Part shown: one piece after another, positions 46,191 through 56,984 of the stretch
How positions within the stretch are numbered: position 1 is the first letter of the stretch
Layout of the letters: every line of letters starts with the position of its first letter
Assembly: GCA_025642075.2 (NCBI GenBank)
Contig: JAODUO010001096.1
Location: 1 to 64,000, forward strand
DNA: 64,000 bases
Reading direction: 5' to 3'
Source of the DNA: Ridgeia piscesae
Taxonomy: Eukaryota > Annelida > Polychaeta > Sabellida > Siboglinidae
Position numbers and translations under genes: made by a program
Notes under the pieces: model-generated
The model's database searches: none
The model's input: only the letters and a program-made list of their open reading frames with translations
Told to the model about the DNA's origin: nothing

Positions 46191-46429
46191 CACATAAAGG
46201 GATCTGACTGCAGCCTGTACGCCATCACCAACATGTTTCAATTCTGCCGGGTGTGCTTTTGGTGATGTTGCAGATGAATGTAATTTACGGCGTAATTTTT
46301 AATAAATAATTTGTTGTAATCATTTTCTGTAATAAACGACAGGGTTTTACAAATGACCTATGGTGTTTGTAATCAGATTATTTCCTCCTTTTTTAATTGT
46401 AATTATCAATGTCTGTATTTAATTATTTA

Positions 46430-46655
46430 TCCCACTTAATTTATTATTGTTGCTTTAGTATTGTTATATTTGTTATGTTCTGTCAATGTCTGTCATGTAT
46501 TTGTCTGTATCTGTCTATACAGGGACCACAGTGGAAATAAGTGCTTGCACGTTTTTGGGTCTTCCTTATATTTAATGTACTTTGTATTTATATTTATGTA
46601 TATTTGTACAATGTTTTACATTTTATATTAAATTCAATCAATCAATCAATCAAAA
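46430..46655 (+). repeat. LINE 3' tail with (AATC)n
   Basis: gtctatacagggaccacagt, then ggaaataagtgcttgcac, then tttttgggtcttcc, AT-rich bases and finally (aatc)5. This looks like the 3' UTR and simple-repeat tail of a CR1/L2-group LINE. No RT is left upstream. Confidence 0.5.
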
Positions 46656-46659
46656 GAAG

Positions 46660-47180
46660 TTGATGTGGGAGTTTCAAGAAGATGATTTGCAGAGCCATCT
46701 GATCAGTTGTTTCAACAGTGGCAATGTCTCTAATTTTCCCACATATGTAAGCAGGTTCCAGCAAAACAAAGTCAACTTCATGTGGTATACAAGTTCATAT
46801 CCACTATGGTCTTCCAAACTTGTTGCCAACATGGTTTGTTATGATATTGACATATGACATCACTAGGTCTGTGTGGGAATACAGGATCCTGTTGCTCTCC
46901 CATTAATGTGTGCATTAATTCACATGGATTATTACATTGATGATGCCTTGGAAATAATAGACAATTTTATTAAAGCAAAGACAATAAATAATAACTCTTG
47001 GTGGTGATTTGTGTAACCAAAGAAAGATGACCGCGACAGAAATGCTTGTGTTTACCTTAGTTTTAGAGGACTCATTGTTATTAATTCGGCAGTGTGTATC
47101 AATACTTGGAAGAGCAATGATTTATCTTCAAAGTAAAGTTGATTCTGATTGAACTGGTCAACCACGCAACATCTGACACC
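46660..47180. other. No gene recognised
   Basis: The frame 46582-46857 is not recognised. Otherwise AT-rich non-coding sequence. Confidence 0.3.
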
Positions 47181-47185
47181 GCACA

Positions 47186-47581
47186 ATGTCTGAGAACGAG
47201 AATCTCTACCTCTGCGACTACGCTGGCAACAACCTCTGCAATCACCCCGGCAATAACCCCTGCAATCACCCTGGCAACAACCCCTGCAATCACCCCGGAA
47301 ATAACCCCGGCAACAAGCCGAGAGCATGGACAGATATTTCATGTCAGACGTTGTGCACTGACAAACTTCAACGTGATATCAGGCATGATGGGGAGAGGGC
47401 ACATGACGTGGAAGATACAGGGCTCTCAAACATAACAGTTGACATGATGGAAGGGAAGATGATTACCGTAGGAAGTGTAAGACACAAGGGGATAACTGGG
47501 ATGATACTTGTGGACGGTAAAACACTCACAATTCCCCTCTTGGTGACAACCTTGAAAGATATCATCAGGAAGGTAGAGTAA
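47186..47581 (+). CDS. 131-codon frame with (GNNPCNHP)n, repeat-borne
   Basis: ATG at 47186 opens MSENENLYLCDYAGNNLC, then NHPGNNP and CNHPGNNP units encoded by a 24-bp tandem repeat (47228-47318). It then reads AWTDISCQTLCTDKLQRDI, VRHKGITGMILVDGKTLTIP and LLVTTLKDIIRKVE before taa. The part GMILVDGxTLTIPLxVTT recurs at 54747-54800 in another frame context, and the 3' flank matches 33785-33830, so it belongs to a dispersed element. Function unknown. The minus-strand frames over it are shadows. Confidence 0.35.
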   Translation: MSENENLYLCDYAGNNLCNHPGNNPCNHPGNNPCNHPGNNPGNKPRAWTDISCQTLCTDKLQRDIRHDGERAHDVEDTGLSNITVDMMEGKMITVGSVRHKGITGMILVDGKTLTIPLLVTTLKDIIRKVE

Positions 47582-47639
47582 ATCATGTATTAGAGATGGG
47601 ATCATTTGTGGCAGAGGGTAGTCTGGGGGATAAGTGCCA

Positions 47640-48085
47640 ATGTCCTTCAACCAGTACCTGCGACCACATTCTAGCAGCAAGTGGATAATTATTTCAAATT
47701 TGTCATACATTTTACAGGCGACCTTTGTAGCCACCATTTTGAAAAATGGCGGAGGTCAAATCAAATTGCTTACATATTTTTAAAGAGATATTTTTAGGGA
47801 TTGGCAGACGAACACCTTTGTCAAAATATACGTATTTTGGGGTAACTATTTCAAATATTTTACTTTTTGACCTTGACCAACAGTCAACATTCGCCATTTT
47901 TCAAGATGGTGCCCGTCAAAACTAATGTCACTATATCTTGTGAACTTTACCTCCTAGAACCGACACATATATATCAAGACATAAGTATGTGGACAGGGTT
48001 TTCAATTTAATGAAACATTTTTCATTTGACCTTTAATGACCTTCATATCGGCCATTTAACTAAATTAACAATATGTGTGTATTAC
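47640..48085. repeat. Interspersed repeat with inverted GCCATTTT words
   Basis: Contains ccaccattttgaaaaatggcgg (imperfect hairpin), ttcgccatttttcaagatgg and gaccttgaccaac. The start (cctgcgaccacattctagca) is shared with 34645-34668. No coding sense. Confidence 0.5.
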
Positions 48086-48124
48086 GCATTTACTGATGTT
48101 GGCTAACAGCGAGTTAAACCTGGG

Positions 48125-48345
48125 ATGGTTTTTAAGTCTTCTTTACAATCCGATGATAACGAGAAGCCAAGAGCCAACATTGGCATCGTACCTCTATTTC
48201 CAGACAAAGCAGCTTCTGTCCCAATAGTCAAGCACTCCCTTCTTCTCGGAAAATCGCTGACTAATTATCTCAATCCCAGCCAAACACCTATGGAAGGCAT
48301 GGATCATCTGATCTATGCCGTCCGAAAGCATGATTCAATGGAAGT
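48125..48345 (+). pseudogene. Fragment of an unnamed multi-copy invertebrate protein
   Basis: The frame reads KPRANIGIVPLFPDKAASVP, then IVKHSLLLGKSLTNYLNPSQ, then TPMEGMDHLIYAV. I recall this block (xASIxIxxLFPDKAAxxxMVKHSLxLxxxxTxxLNPGQTPVxxxDQPxYAxAK) in many unnamed proteins of marine invertebrates that behave like mobile-element genes. After about residue 65 the frame continues with other residues (AVRKHDSMEVEQRNNQLQEF) up to 48517, just where LINE RT begins. It is a truncated relic. Role unknown. Confidence 0.45.
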
Positions 48346-48499
48346 GGAACAAAGAAACAACCAACTACAGGAGTTTCAAGAGTTGCCTGCTGCTCTCAGT
48401 GCCCCTGCACAACATCTTGGTCATCACGAAGAGGGTCACAGCCTGCAAATGAGATTCGCCAACGAGGTCCTCTCAGTTACCGAAAAAGCGTTTCTTACC

Positions 48500-49237
48500 A
48501 CAAAATGGTCCAGTTAAAAAGAAACAAATCTTCAGGACTCAATGACGTACCAGCAAGAATATTGCAAATTGCTGCCAATGAATTAGCCTCAGCCCTCAGA
48601 GTAATCTTTCAAAGATCAATCACCACAGGTGAACTTCCCCTCTCATGGTTTCAAGCCAACATCACCCCAATCGTTAAGAAGGGAGGTCGAACTCTTCCAT
48701 CAAATTACCGTCCCATCTTCCTAACTTCAATTTGCTGCAAACTCCTTGAACACATTATCTACTCTAACATAATGGACCATCTTGACCAACACTCAGTTTT
48801 ATCTGACAAACAACATGGCTTCCGCAGTAAACACTGAACTGAAACACAGTTCCAAATATCTAAATAATAAATAACAAGTAGACATGACCATAATGGACTT
48901 ATCAAAAGCATTCAATACTGTCCCCCATAACCGGCTCCTAAACAAACTATAGAGATATGGCATAAACAACAAAACACATGCCTGGATTTCGAAAATTCAT
49001 CATATGCCCTGAACAAAGAGTGGTGGTCAGTGGAGAACATTCCCCCTGGACCCATGTTAAATCTGGTGAATCACAAAGCACGGTACCAGGCCCTCTTCTC
49101 TTCCTTATATACATCAATGATTTACCTGACAATATCCACTCCACAGTTCGTCTGTTTGCAGATGACTATGTCCTGTGCAGAGAAATCAACAACATGACTG
49201 GCAAATCCAGTTTAACCGTGAAAAATGCTTTGTGATG
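48500..49237 (+). pseudogene. Jockey/CR1-group LINE reverse transcriptase
   Basis: The frame 48505-48837 reads LKRNKSSGLNDVPARILQ, then ITPIVKKGGRTLPSNYRPIF, then LTSICCKLLEHIIYSNIMDH and LSDKQHGFRSKH before tga (Ser expected). Motif A is readable only across shifts (MDLSKAFNTVPHNRL at 48894-48938). The frame 48978-49235 resumes with PGPLLFLIYINDLPDN, then VRLFADDYVLCREI (motif C). Several stops; no endonuclease and no 3' end. It is dead. Confidence 0.8.
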
Positions 49238-49309
49238 AGACTAACTCATGTAAGAAATGTAAAACAATTTAATTATACTCCAGGAAACACAACACTACAG
49301 GAAATTTTA

Positions 49310-50125
49310 ATATGAAACACGCGTTTTCTTCAAGAGCTCCGGTAAACGGCATCAGGGATCATGTCAAAATGTTGGTTGACTAAATTACATTAGCGCACAA
49401 CTATTCTTATTTCAGCTAAATATGTGTTATCCTAGACCCTGGATTGTAGAGATGTTATAAAATTATTGCGTTTTTAGCACGTTTGATGCCAAAGTAGCGC
49501 CTGATTGTTTGTTAACATAATTCATACGTTTTTGTCGATCTTAACCTCGGTGTGAGAGTAATGCACGGCCACATCGGCTCAGACCTACACGCTATTCTGG
49601 CGACGTAGTTGCAATGTTTTTTAACATTATATGCCCGAGGTAATGTGAAATGATTCAATATACGCACCTAGATAAAGAATTTATGCAAACGTATAATTAT
49701 AAAAGTATAATTCTATAATGAATTTTGCTTTGTCTTGTAAGGTGTGATGTCCAAAAGGATTGAGGCACACCATATGCCACTATGGAACATGTAGACATGA
49801 CGTATACACTGTAATTATATTTTCTGTGGTATAAAGATTCTTCTGGTATCCTAATTTTTCTGAGTAACACCAATTGTGAACATGAGTTCTATCCTGTTTC
49901 CAGTGCACAGTTCTGCAATAATAATTGCATAGTTTTTGTGTAAGCAATGGTAACATTGTTAAGTGCAGTACATATGTTATATGTCACAACGTTGAGGATG
50001 TAATGAAATTTATTAAACCATATGATATGTAATTTCCAGTTATGTGGGCCATAATAAACTGGGCAATCTTTCATAAAGCTGCATTTTCAGTTGTAGTGTA
50101 AGGACCAATAATTTATGCAAATAAA
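49310..50125. repeat. Dispersed repeat family, copy B
   Basis: The partner of 22170-23430. It keeps the uninterrupted site (taacataattcatacgttt, about 49513) where copy A has the solo-LTR-like insert. It lacks the 36-bp minisatellite that follows copy A. Confidence 0.8.
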
Positions 50126-50358
50126 GAAGACCCTCAAGACTACCAATACTGAGTATATAGCTTCAAATATATGACAGTATGCAGTACTTATGTTGACATA
50201 ACGATACTTTGGCAGTGCATATATTACTATGACCTCTTCCGATAGTTATTATCAAGTAAAAACATGCAATAAAATGTAACCTTACAGTACAGATTGTTGC
50301 CCAAACTAATGACTGCAAATGGCTCATGTATGTAATGATAACGTCTCTGTTATTGCAG

Positions 50359-50495
50359 CATGGAAATAAGCTGGGGGAAGGGGCCACCACTTACCCTCCA
50401 CCAATACGGGACATCATCCGTAGACGATTCCGCGAGGGTGGGGACGGGGAGAGCGATGCCCACTTCGCCGGCCGGAACGATGTAACAGGCATATG
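50359..50495 (+). CDS. Possible exon, GC-rich, unknown protein
   Basis: After an acceptor-like ttattgcag (50350-50358) one frame is open: HGNKLGEGATTYPPPIRDII, then RRRFREGGDGESDAHFAGRN, up to taa/atga-like stops near 50490. G+C is far above the flanks. The minus strand is also open (MTSLLSYACYIVPAGEVGIA), so the strand is unsure. Not recognised. Confidence 0.25.
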
Positions 50496-50599
50496 AGAGT
50501 AGGGAAGTCATTTCCAAGGAAAATTTGCACATGGTACAGCTAACCGGAGAAGAATGGATAATACAGAAAAAGACATCTGTCTGTGATGCAGCCTGGGTT

Positions 50600-52080
50600 T
50601 ATTTTCAGACTGCTTTCTTGTAATACACCTTCAAATTTGGCGTACAATCTCAAACACACTAATTTTATGTGTACATGTGTTGAAGCTCCATGCGAGAGCT
50701 GAGGATGCTAGGGTTCACCAGGGCTCATTGGTCCGCAATGAGTGTGAAGGTACTCAGGGGTGGAGTGGAGTGCTACACGCACTTTTGTAAGTTTACAGCC
50801 GGATTTTGGGTCCGAGTATGAAGGTGAGCCGCACCACCACCAAGGTGGTCGGTCCAAGTGTTTATCAGAACACTGTTTCTCCCATGGCCTGAGGTCAGGG
50901 TTCTAAAATTCTGAGCCAATTTTGATACCGCTTTTGTGATGGTACACAGCTCACGGGGTCAGTATATGTACATTATATGCTTGTCGCTGAATGTATCTAG
51001 TACATTTTAGGTGGAGTCTCTGTGATGGTTGTGTCTCTTGTGATATCCAATGATTATATTCTTGTTAACGTCATAGGTGTTAGTCGGGTGATGTATTGAT
51101 TGTAACTCGGCGTACGGGTACAATTATTAAAAACGATGTCAAAAGTTTTAGCCAAATGCCTCATCATCTAATTAGTGACACGCATGAATGGATTAACGAG
51201 ATTCCTGTGAATGGATTAATGAGATTCCCACTGTCCCTATCTGCTATCTTTTTGAATCGGTAAAAAATCGATAACAAATTAAACTTTTATCTCGATTTCT
51301 GGCATAGATCCCATTTGCGACCATTATCCTTTTAAATGTAAGCTGCATTTAGATTACCTAGGAACTGCGAATCAGGGCACAGCTTACAATTCATGCATGG
51401 CTACCATTGGAAAGCTGCATGTCTCTGTAGTAGATAACCAAATAAGGCCAATTTTACTACGCTCTACGTAAGAAATTCCCATTTTCATTCATAAGGTCGG
51501 AATCGGGAAAGCGTGGTGCCAGCAGAAAGCCTAATGATTGGTCTATCCAATATATATTATATGATCAGCCAATGATCACAAATCTAGCAAACAACGTTTG
51601 TTGCTGTTTTTTATATGATAAGTACCCTCGAATGTTTTTTAATTTCACTAATTTTCTTGAAGAGTTTCATGAACCCGCTCACTACCGTCCATGGTGTTTA
51701 TTTATTTATGCTTCCATCAGAGTATTTACTTTATAGTTGACATAAACTGTAACTTTAGATATAAGTAGTCTTGTGGACAATGATCATAAAATAGGATCGG
51801 GAAATGTCGCCACGACATACAGAATTTTTTGTTCTGCACGAAGCAATGTAAAATTAAGTATGTCACATACAATAGCAATGATCGTGAGCTCGTCTGTAAT
51901 TCCCACAAGACTTCTGCAATAATCACTGTATAGTTTTTGTGTAAGCAACATAGGTTTATCTAGAGGCCCGTCCACCCATCATTAGGACGGGTAATTTCAA
52001 TTATGGACGGGGGAAACGGTACAATCCGTCAGTTTGATAAGGCCTCGTCCTGGTAGTTTGTATGACGGGTGTTACCGTGT
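50600..52080. other. No gene recognised
   Basis: Bases 50690-50910 are GC-richer with caccaccaccaaggtggtcg, then gtcc (a small hairpin). They look like the untranslated part of a retroelement. The rest is AT-rich. Confidence 0.3.
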
Positions 52081-52254
52081 CAGCATTGGAATATATTGTG
52101 TTCTGTACCTGATTGCAGCTCCGAGTGAGCCGACGACAGTGCATGAGATCTCGGAGAGCGAGATGGTTATCGAGGAGTGTGAGGGAAGTGAGCTACTGTA
52201 GCAACGAGTGTGAGATAAGGACAAGCCCAATTCCATAGTGTGACGGTGAGGGAG

Positions 52255-54200
52255 ATGCAAGATGGGGTTCCCCGATTCCGCCTTGTACTCCCAGACGGCC
52301 AGACATCAGTAAAACTGCCCAGGACGGTGATGTAACGGGAGAACAGTGTGGAAAAAAAGGAATTATAGGCAGGATGAGGCTAGCCTAGGTAGTTGGGCTA
52401 TAGCCAGATGGAGGATGAGTTAAATGATACCGATCAGGACGATATTCCTGCCGGTATAGCGGCTAGTGAGAGTAGCATGTTCCCGAGGTGGCGGACCCCA
52501 GCAGGGAGGAACAGATGAAGAGGGACCACGATAGCTGGCGTGAGTCCCTTCGCCAAGAGCTTGTGCTCACTCAAGGCTACTTCGTTGGATGGGACTCCTT
52601 GGAGTTCCTTGACTTTCGACTGGGCCAGTTGAGCTGGGAACACAAGGAATTGTTCGACGAAGTTTCGTGAGTGGGTCGAACTGAAGCTGGGCACTGCCCA
52701 TAAGAGGAAGGGCCCTAGGCATAGGGCGAGACGCTGCGGACCTGGGGGTGGTGACTGGCCCAGCTGCTCCCATGAGTAAAAAGAAGTGGAGGGCTGATTA
52801 CACTTGGGTACAGAAGTTGTACCGGGCTAACCGCAATGAGTGCTTGCGCAAGATCCTTATTGGCAAATGCCAGAACGAGATGACCCTGGGTATTTCTCTG
52901 GAGGATCAAGTGATCTTCTGGAGTCGAGTATTCGGGGAGGAATCAGTGGTTGATGAGCAAGTCGTTCGCCCTCAGGGTATGGTATTGTGGAGCCTTCTGC
53001 GTACCATTGTGGCTGATGAGATCTTTGTCGCCCTACATAAGACCAAGCTAGGGGCTGCAGGGTTAGACAAGATCTCGCGTGACGACATACGGAAGCTGGA
53101 ACCCCATACCCTCATAGCACACTTTAACTTAATCCCTAAGGTGCCAAATCCCTGTGAGCCAGGACAGTTCAGGCCCATAGCAATACCATCGTACGTGTCG
53201 AGGGTGTTCCACCAGCTCCTGGCTGGTCGTCTCTCGGGGCTCCTGGAGTTCAACTCCCGACAAAGGGCCTTTGTGAAGTGAGACGGTATTGCGGACATTG
53301 TGTTTCTCCTCAGATGCCTGCAGAAGGAAAGACGCGATGCGCTGGAACTGTTGTCCGTAGCGTTTCTCAACGTTTTGAAAGCCTTCAACTCGGTGTCACA
53401 TGCTTCTCTCCTGCTGGAGATAATGGGAGTGCCTGCACCCTGTATCAGTTCCTGTGCAGCCTCTATACGGAGGCCTCCACGGTCCTTCAGGTCGACGGCC
53501 AGTCGAGTGGGCCCTTGGTGCAGAACCGAGGGGTGAAGCATGGTGATCCCCTATCCCCCCTTCTGTTCAACTGCGTCATAGACTGGGCCTTGTGGTCTCT
53601 GGATCCCGAGATGGGCGTGGTGGCTGGTGAGGGCCCTCGCCTCAATCACCTGGCATTTGCTGACGATGTCGTTATCATCTGTCAGAGCTCGATTGGCTGC
53701 CAGCATCTTTGCCGACAGTTTGAGAAGGCGTTGGGGCGCTGCGGTCTGAGGCTAAATGCCGATAAATCGACAACGTTGCGGATTGCCGTCAACTAAAAGG
53801 ATAAGAAATGGGTATGTGACCCAAATCCATTCCTGTCTCTCGCAGGCAGAGTGTTGCCAGCGGTACCCATTTCCCAAGGGTACAAGGATCTTGGCATAAC
53901 AATCTCGACAAGGGAGTGCGGCCTTAACCATCAGCGGCTGTGCTTCCTGAGAATGTCCCTTTTACCTAAGCTTCGTCACAGGTTGGTGTTGTCGAGAACT
54001 AGAGGCTGGGGGGTACTGCGTCGCCTGGACAAGCTGGTAAGGCGACGGGTAGGTACCTGGTTAAAGCTGCCGCACGATACGACAAATGTGTTTATACACG
54101 CTGATGTTAAGGACAGGGCAACAATACCGTTCATGAAGTCGAAACGACTGAAACGCCTGGCTATGAGTGTGGACCCAATGATAATTGCAGAAGACATTGG
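52255..54200 (+). pseudogene. R2-clade-like non-LTR retrotransposon ORF, dead
   Basis: The N-terminal remains are GVPRFRLVLPDGQTSVKLPR (52264 on) and EEQMKRDHDSWRESL (52509). The RT part is CEPGQFRPIAIPSYVSRVFH (53155), SRQRAFVK, TGA at 53279-53281, DGIADIVFLLRCLQKERRDA, AFLNVLKAFNSVSHASLL (motif A with Asn for the catalytic Asp of LDVxKAFD), GVKHGDPLSPLLFNCVIDWA, HLAFADDVVIIC (motif C), LRLNADKSTTLRI, WVCDPNPFLSLAGRVLPA, ISQGYKDLGI, and LKLPHDTTNVFIHADVKD. These residues are typical of the R2 group. There are at least three breaks. No endonuclease tail or 28S rDNA flank is seen, so it is a truncated copy outside rDNA. Confidence 0.7.
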
Positions 54201-54319
54201 AAGTGGAATATCATCATGCAAAATGAAAATGTCCTGCAACCAACCCCCACAAATCATAGTCAGTGTCTACCATCCCCTAACATAGATGTCGCCATGGCCA
54301 TATATGTCAGAGAGACCAT

Positions 54320-54735
54320 TGCCACCCTTTTGCAATCATACCCCACAGCAACATTCTGGATATGTGCCATATTATGTGGTGACTTTAACTTACCCAACAT
54401 TTACTGGCTAACTGATTCCACCAAGCCCACTCCCTACAACGTAAGATATGCCAAATCACTAAACGCCCTTTTTTGAACATGAAAGCCGCCTAAGGTCTAG
54501 ACCAAATAGTACATGTAAATACCCGGGAGAAAAACTGCTTGGACTTAGTCTTCACAAATAGACCATTGCTTGTAAATCTAACCGAGGATATATTCGGACT
54601 GACCATGCAGCAACACTCCTTGAAATCACAGCCACCATAACACATGCTAAGCCTACCAGGACGAAAGTGTTCAAAATCAAACTTAACAGAAACAAAGGCA
54701 GAAGTTGCCAAAATAACATCATCAATCCTAGACAT
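54320..54735 (+). pseudogene. LINE AP-endonuclease fragment
   Basis: One frame reads TFWICAILCGDFNLPNIYWL, then YNVRYAKSLNALF. In other frames follow LDLVFTNRPLLVN, then GLTMQQHSLKSQ-like and ITATITHAKPTR, and TKVFKIKLNRNKG. GDFNLPxIxW, then LDLVFTN, then (S/T)DHxxxxxxI is the C-terminal half of the endonuclease of Jockey/CR1 LINEs. Frame changes make it dead. Confidence 0.6.
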
Positions 54736-54739
54736 ATTT

Positions 54740-54950
54740 TCAACGGGGATGATACTCGTGGACGGTGTAACACTCACAATTCCCCTCATGGTGACAACAG
54801 GGAAGGGATCATCAGTGCCTCCAGATCACCGGAAGATTTGCATCCTCTGTTGGATTACAACAGCACCGGAGTCCATCTGGACGAGGGCAATTCACGTACG
54901 GAAGGGCATTTCCATGAAAATTTCGAAAATGGTCTGAAATTTTATTAATT
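54740..54950 (+). repeat. Copy of the GMILVDG repeat
   Basis: gggatgatactcgtggacgg, tgtaacactcacaattcccct, and gtgacaacagggaa match 47498-47555 (GMILVDGKTLTIPLLVTT). It continues with GIISASRSPEDLHPLLDY, then NSTGVHLDEGNSRTEGHFHE before taa. Dispersed element piece. Confidence 0.5.
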
Positions 54951-54954
54951 GAAT

Positions 54955-55255
54955 TTCAAAGGCATACAACCTGTTTTTGATAAGACATAACTTGAAGTTA
55001 TAGGAAAGAAAAAATTTCAATCATTGCACAATGCTTTATGTGAAAATGCTACATCCAACCATTAGCATTGAAATGACAACATTTCACACATCTGAAATGT
55101 AAATAATTAGTAGCCCTTTATATCCCTGTTTTCTGTTACTCTCGTGGTTTGCTCAGTTGCTGTTATTTTTAAAGCCTTAGTCTGATGTATTATGACAATA
55201 ATATTTGTTATTCTGTTCTGTATTTTTAAGAGATGCTTCTACACTGAGGTGGTCA
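54955..55255. other. AT-rich, nothing recognised
   Basis: No open frame or motif of note. Confidence 0.4.
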
Positions 55256-55712
55256 TTTTTGCGTAACACGAGTCACAAAATTTTAGATTTTTAACTTTAT
55301 ACAGCAGCCTTTGGTAGTCTAAGACTGCCCATTATAAATCTCCTCCTTCTTTTTATACTTTATTAAATGACAAACTGTATCCATATCTAGTGAATCTATA
55401 CTGTGATATTGGACACTGAATATGTGTAACGCGAATCACGTGTAACCCGAGTCACGAAAAATAAGGTATTGTAACGCAAGTCACAATGCATTTGTTAGAT
55501 ATTTCTCTCCCCTTCTAAGACATATAACAATGTGTTGCAAAAACAATAAGATATTTATTGTTGCTCTTAAATAAAACGACATTCAGAATTATGTCTTGTA
55601 TGTTTATTCATAAACATTTGACATATTCACTGGAACTGAGTTTAGATTCTTTTACATTCATAGTCGCTGAAAGACAGTGAAAGAGACATCTGAAGCTCTG
55701 TACTCAAGGTAA

Positions 55713-55888
55713 ATATAAAGATTACTGCAAACAGCTGAATGAAATGAGTACAAAGATCCATGATGCAAAGAAGGCAAGGGAACAGAACCTGTCTTTGTCT
55801 AAACAAAAGAATATGAAGAAAACGAGGCGAGAATGTGATGAATTGAGGAGCCAAATGTCGAGCCCTGAAGAAGGCAAGAGTAAATAGC
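55713..55888 (+). CDS. Coiled-coil-like open frame, possible exon
   Basis: The frame reads KYKDYCKQLNEMSTKIHDAK, then KAREQNLSLSKQKNMKKTRR, then ECDELRSQMSSPEEGKSK before tag. It is rich in Lys, Glu and Gln with helix-type spacing, like the coiled coil that ends some DNA-binding or transposase proteins. A gtaaat at 55709 and aag/gtaaat-like words make the start unsure. The next frame follows after five bases. Confidence 0.3.
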
Positions 55889-55889
55889 A

Positions 55890-56084
55890 ATGCCAGTTGA
55901 CAAAGGCAACAACAAAAGCAAAGACGACTTTGGATCAGTCACTCCCACCAACTCTGAAAGGGAGGAAAGCTGTAATGTGAAAACTGTGCAGCACAGTTCC
56001 AATCGAGGCATCACCCGATCAAGAACAACCTTATCTATGACAAAGCCAGATGAACACAAAGGTGCTATTCCTGGTCCACATTGA
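55890..56084 (+). CDS. 64-codon open frame, unknown
   Basis: ATG at 55890 gives MPVDKGNNKSKDDFGSVTPT, then NSEREESCNVKTVQHSSNRG, then ITRSRTTLSMTKPDEHKGAI before tga. Ser/Thr/Lys-rich. Its position between the GTAACGCGAGTCACG motifs suggests both frames belong to one element. The minus strand is also open over it. Confidence 0.25.
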   Translation: MPVDKGNNKSKDDFGSVTPTNSEREESCNVKTVQHSSNRGITRSRTTLSMTKPDEHKGAIPGPH

Positions 56085-56740
56085 AGCGGTCAAGTTGTTT
56101 TACGCTAGAGATAACAACATGTTTAGTTGTTTTTTTTATAATAAAACTTGCAAAATAATTGTAAAGGCAACTTTTATGAAAAACAATCACCTGATGTATC
56201 TTTTAAAATAATAATATATTTCTGGATTATACACAATTTTAGAAGGTTTGTGTATGTTTTTAAATATAATATTGTGTGTTATCTAAATTACAGATTGAAT
56301 AATTCATTTTGCTCAAGATAAAATATGCATGACTTATCTGTGATAACGCGAGTCACAGTAACGCAAGTCACGCTGATTATCTACCCCGGTAATATATTTG
56401 TATGTTATTAACAAAATTTCAAATCACTAATGACATTTTTGGAACCCTATTTGTGTTTCATACAAGGGTATTCATTGTTTGCTATCATTTATACTTTAAG
56501 GAGAAACTTGTCATGTATCAAGTGACGTTTTTGTGCTCTCCATTTGCTGTAACGCGAGTCACGCTATAATTAGACACAAATAAAAATCATGATGTAATCA
56601 AATTTCAATTTGTTTATATCATTTAATACCATATACCATTAAGTTCCTCTATGCATGTGTTGAATTTTTTTAATATATTATTATAACAGATATGTCAAAA
56701 TAGTGTTCATGGAATGGTCAAAATATGTAACGCGAGTCAC

Positions 56741-56962
56741 GTGGAAATGTCCAGGACGTTTGAAGCCACAACTGCTAGAGATTACAAAGAAGATAATTTC
56801 ACGACTATCAATTTCACGACTATCAATATCACAATGCCACACGGACCTGACTATTTACCAATGAAGACTTACAAGACATTCAAACACATATATGACAATC
56901 ACATGAATGACTCAGACTGGTTCTTTAAAGCGGACGCCGATACGTATGCATATATACAATGA
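56741..56962 (+). pseudogene. Core-1 beta-1,3-galactosyltransferase-like (GT31) fragment
   Basis: The frame reads TMPHGPDYLPMKTYKTFKHI, then YDNHMNDSDWFFKADADTYA, then YIQ before tga. C1GALT1-type enzymes, which add galactose to the first GalNAc of mucin O-glycans in the Golgi, have xxLWxKTxxAFxYxYxHHxDDADWFxKADDDTYVIxENLR. The DxD metal site is ADADTY here, with the middle Asp replaced by Ala. The TGA falls where ENLR should follow. About 70 residues of a usual 330-plus are present, so it is an isolated exon-size or retro-derived scrap. LINE sequence follows at once. Confidence 0.65.
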
Positions 56963-56984
56963 GTACCTACTTGAACAAAGAGCT

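Larger units (their letters stand above)
55258..56742 (+). repeat. Interspersed GTAACGCGAGTCACG motifs, about 8 copies
   Basis: gtaacacgagtcac (55263), gtaacgcgaatcacg (55426), gtaacccgagtcacg (55441), gtaacgcaagtcac (55470), ataacgcgagtcac (56343), gtaacgcaagtcacg (56358), gtaacgcgagtcacg (56549) and gtaacgcgagtcacg (56728), all in the same orientation, spread over 1.5 kb around two open frames. Confidence 0.85.

Noticed and set aside
52972..53541. 189-codon minus-strand gene
   Set aside because: Antisense shadow of the R2-like RT, whose plus-strand motifs are clear.
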